In this document: piece after piece, positions 62,863 to 64,000 of the stretch
Numbering within the stretch: the first letter of the stretch is position 1
How the letters are laid out: each line of letters opens with the position of its first letter
NCBI RefSeq assembly: GCF_014596525.1
Contig: NZ_MSJP01000085.1
Coordinates: 1-64,000 of the forward strand
Length of the DNA: 64,000 nt
Origin: Streptomyces sp. CBMA291
GTDB lineage: Bacteria; Actinomycetota; Actinomycetes; Streptomycetales; Streptomycetaceae
Direction: 5' to 3'
Notes under the pieces: model-generated
The model's database searches: none
Seen by the model: the letters and a program-made list of their open reading frames with translations, nothing else
What the model was told of the DNA's origin: nothing
Position numbers and translations under genes: made by a program

Positions 62863-62961
62863 GGGCGCCACCGTACGAAGATCCGCGCCCGGCTGCGTAC
62901 CACTTTTCGGCCCGTCACGCGTTCGGCCGGGTGTGGTGACCGGCGCGCCGACACACACGGG

Positions 62962-62993
62962 GGGCGCACCCGGTGTCCGCACCGGGTGCGCCC
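62962..62993 (-). terminator. Hairpin after the small CsbD-like gene
   Basis: Perfect 14-bp stem, GGGCGCACCCGGTG with its inverse, loop TCCG; 24 bases beyond the stop of the leftward gene. Confidence 0.75.
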
Positions 62994-63017
62994 TCGGGTC
63001 CGGCGCGGGGGCCGGGG

Positions 63018-63203
63018 TCAGGCGTCGTAGTCCTGGTCGAAGCGGTCCTGGGCCTCCTGCTGGGCCCTCTGGGTCTCGTCCTGGGAGCGGTCGCGGCCCT
63101 GGGCGGCGCGCTCGGACGCCTCGTTCTTCGCCTTGCCCTTGGCCTGCCGGGCCTGCTCCTTGAGCTGCTCGGCCTTGTCCTTGAACTGGTCTGCCATGCC
63201 CAT
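63018..63203 (-). CDS. Small charged CsbD-like protein
   Basis: A 61-residue highly charged helical protein starting at ATG 63203 behind GGAGGGAA (a second ATG is at 63197). The sequence ADQFKDKAEQLKEQARQAKG resembles the amphipathic repeats of CsbD/stress proteins, then an Asp/Glu/Gln/Arg-rich tail. It is probably natively unfolded or helical in solution; a general-stress role is likely only by resemblance. Followed by a clean hairpin. Confidence 0.72.
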   Translation of the reverse strand: MGMADQFKDKAEQLKEQARQAKGKAKNEASERAAQGRDRSQDETQRAQQEAQDRFDQDYDA

Positions 63204-63313
63204 GAACGTTCCCTCCTGGGAAGGGTGTGGGGAGGGCGGGGCGGCCTGCCCCGCCGGGCCCGACCAGCTTTGCACGGGCGAACACTCCACGCATGTCGAC
63301 CGGTTACGGACGG

Positions 63314-64000
63314 CTACCGGGGTCCGGGGGCTCCGGACCTGGCCTCCTCGTCGGCGGCGCCGCCCGCGCCCACCAGGCCCTTCGGGACCGACCCGAGCCT
63401 CGGGGCGAAGCGTTTCATCTCGCGCTGTCCGACGGTGGCGAGCAGCCCGGGGAGGTAGCCGCGCACCGACTGCATCCCGCGCAGCCAGCCCTGTGCGTAG
63501 ACGTGGGCGGAGCGGCGCTCGATGCCCGCGACGATCCGGTCGACGGCCGGGCCGAGGGGGTAGGTGCGGTTGGCGGGCCAGGGCAGTCGCTGTCGCAACT
63601 CGCGCATGACGGCGTCCTGGTCGGCGCCCCTGACCATGTCCGTGTCGGTCCAGGAGAGGTAGCCGACGCCGACCTTCACGCCCTGGTGGGCGACCTCGGC
63701 GCGCAGGCTGTGCGCGAAGGCCTCGACGCCCGACTTGGAGGCGCAGTAGGCGGTCATCATCGGCGCCGGGGTGAGGGCGGCGAGGGAGGCGATCTGGAGG
63801 AAGTACCCCCGGGACTCGGCGAGGACGGGCAGGAACGCCCGGCCGGTCACGGCGCCGCCGATGAGGTTGACCTCGATCACCCGCCGCCAGGCGACCGGGT
63901 CGGAGTCGGCGAACGGGCCGCCCGCCGCGACCCCGGCGTTGGCGACGACGATGTCGACCTTCCCGAAACGTTCCTTCACCTCGGCGGCGACCCGGGCCAT
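63314..64000 (-). CDS. Short-chain dehydrogenase/reductase (partial, 5' end outside window)
   Basis: About 228 residues of an SDR enzyme cut by the window edge; the Rossmann TGxxxGIG start lies beyond base 64000. Visible are DIVVANAGVAAGGPF, the N of VIEVNL, the Ser in IASLAAL and YCASKSGVEAFAHSL (YxxxK). The C-terminal 70 residues include a hydrophobic stretch and a basic end, as in membrane-associated SDRs of the fatty-acyl reductase/lipid type. The substrate is unknown. Confidence 0.87.
   Translation of the reverse strand: MARVAAEVKERFGKVDIVVANAGVAAGGPFADSDPVAWRRVIEVNLIGGAVTGRAFLPVLAESRGYFLQIASLAALTPAPMMTAYCASKSGVEAFAHSLRAEVAHQGVKVGVGYLSWTDTDMVRGADQDAVMRELRQRLPWPANRTYPLGPAVDRIVAGIERRSAHVYAQGWLRGMQSVRGYLPGLLATVGQREMKRFAPRLGSVPKGLVGAGGAADEEARSGAPGPR

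Overview
The window is a high-GC stretch of an actinomycete chromosome, almost certainly Streptomyces. Evidence: strong third-position GC, many GTG starts, Streptomyces-type gene order (glmU, prs, rplY, pth, ppc; galT-galE-galK; rsmA-ispE; tatD, rsmI, pmt), an SsgA-like sporulation protein, and an XRE/DUF5753 regulator paired with an anti-sigma-type ATPase. Most of it is conserved core chromosome, with two accessory-looking segments at about 1-4 kb and 42-46.4 kb. No rRNA, insertion sequence, integrase, prophage or CRISPR array was seen.

Layout. 1-3.9 kb holds a polymorphic toxin/immunity locus: a long low-complexity protein cut by the window edge, a WHH-nuclease-like plus SUKH protein, a YwqJ-type deaminase and a SUKH-3 protein. 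4-10.5 kb has an orphan histidine kinase, tRNA-Gln, glmU, prs, rplY, pth and a small membrane protein. 10.9-18.8 kb has an LAETG-anchored wall protein, ppc, a fatty-acid desaturase with its TetR regulator, and a secreted FG-GAP protein. 19-24.6 kb has a MarR regulator, two LuxR-type response regulators (one with a defective receiver) and the galTEK operon. 24.8-30.6 kb has two tandem membrane-anchored beta-propeller proteins and a Uup-like ABC-F ATPase. 30.8-41.9 kb has ispE, rsmA, an Rpf-like protein, tatD, a zinc-ribbon protein, rsmI, pmt, a penicillin-binding protein, a YbaK-type deacylase and an EamA transporter.

42.05-46.22 kb is a tight four-gene leftward operon of visibly lower GC: a GlmU-like hexapeptide protein, a divergent MurA, a class-C serine hydrolase and a MurB. 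The MurA paralogue has Asp at the catalytic Cys115 position and Gly at the Asp305 position (E. coli numbering). The operon looks acquired and may make or process a lactyl-ether amino sugar. It is the best candidate for an undescribed system here.

46.4-64 kb holds a TPR protein, an ATPase/XRE pair, an SDR, a beta-lactamase-like esterase, a CbiMQO cobalt/nickel ECF transporter, an SsgA-like protein, an MMPL exporter with a TetR regulator and two perfect operators, a tricorn protease with a collagen-like insertion, a GNAT enzyme, a small CsbD-like protein and a truncated SDR.

A recurring theme is minisatellite DNA, both between genes (23-bp units at 3.94 kb, 32-bp units at 34.15 kb) and inside genes (27-bp at 40.5 kb, 42-bp at 51.5 kb, and stalk or collagen-like tracts at 0-1.3, 11.3-11.8 and 59.8-60.2 kb). 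Several intergenic palindromes were located that are good operator or terminator candidates.
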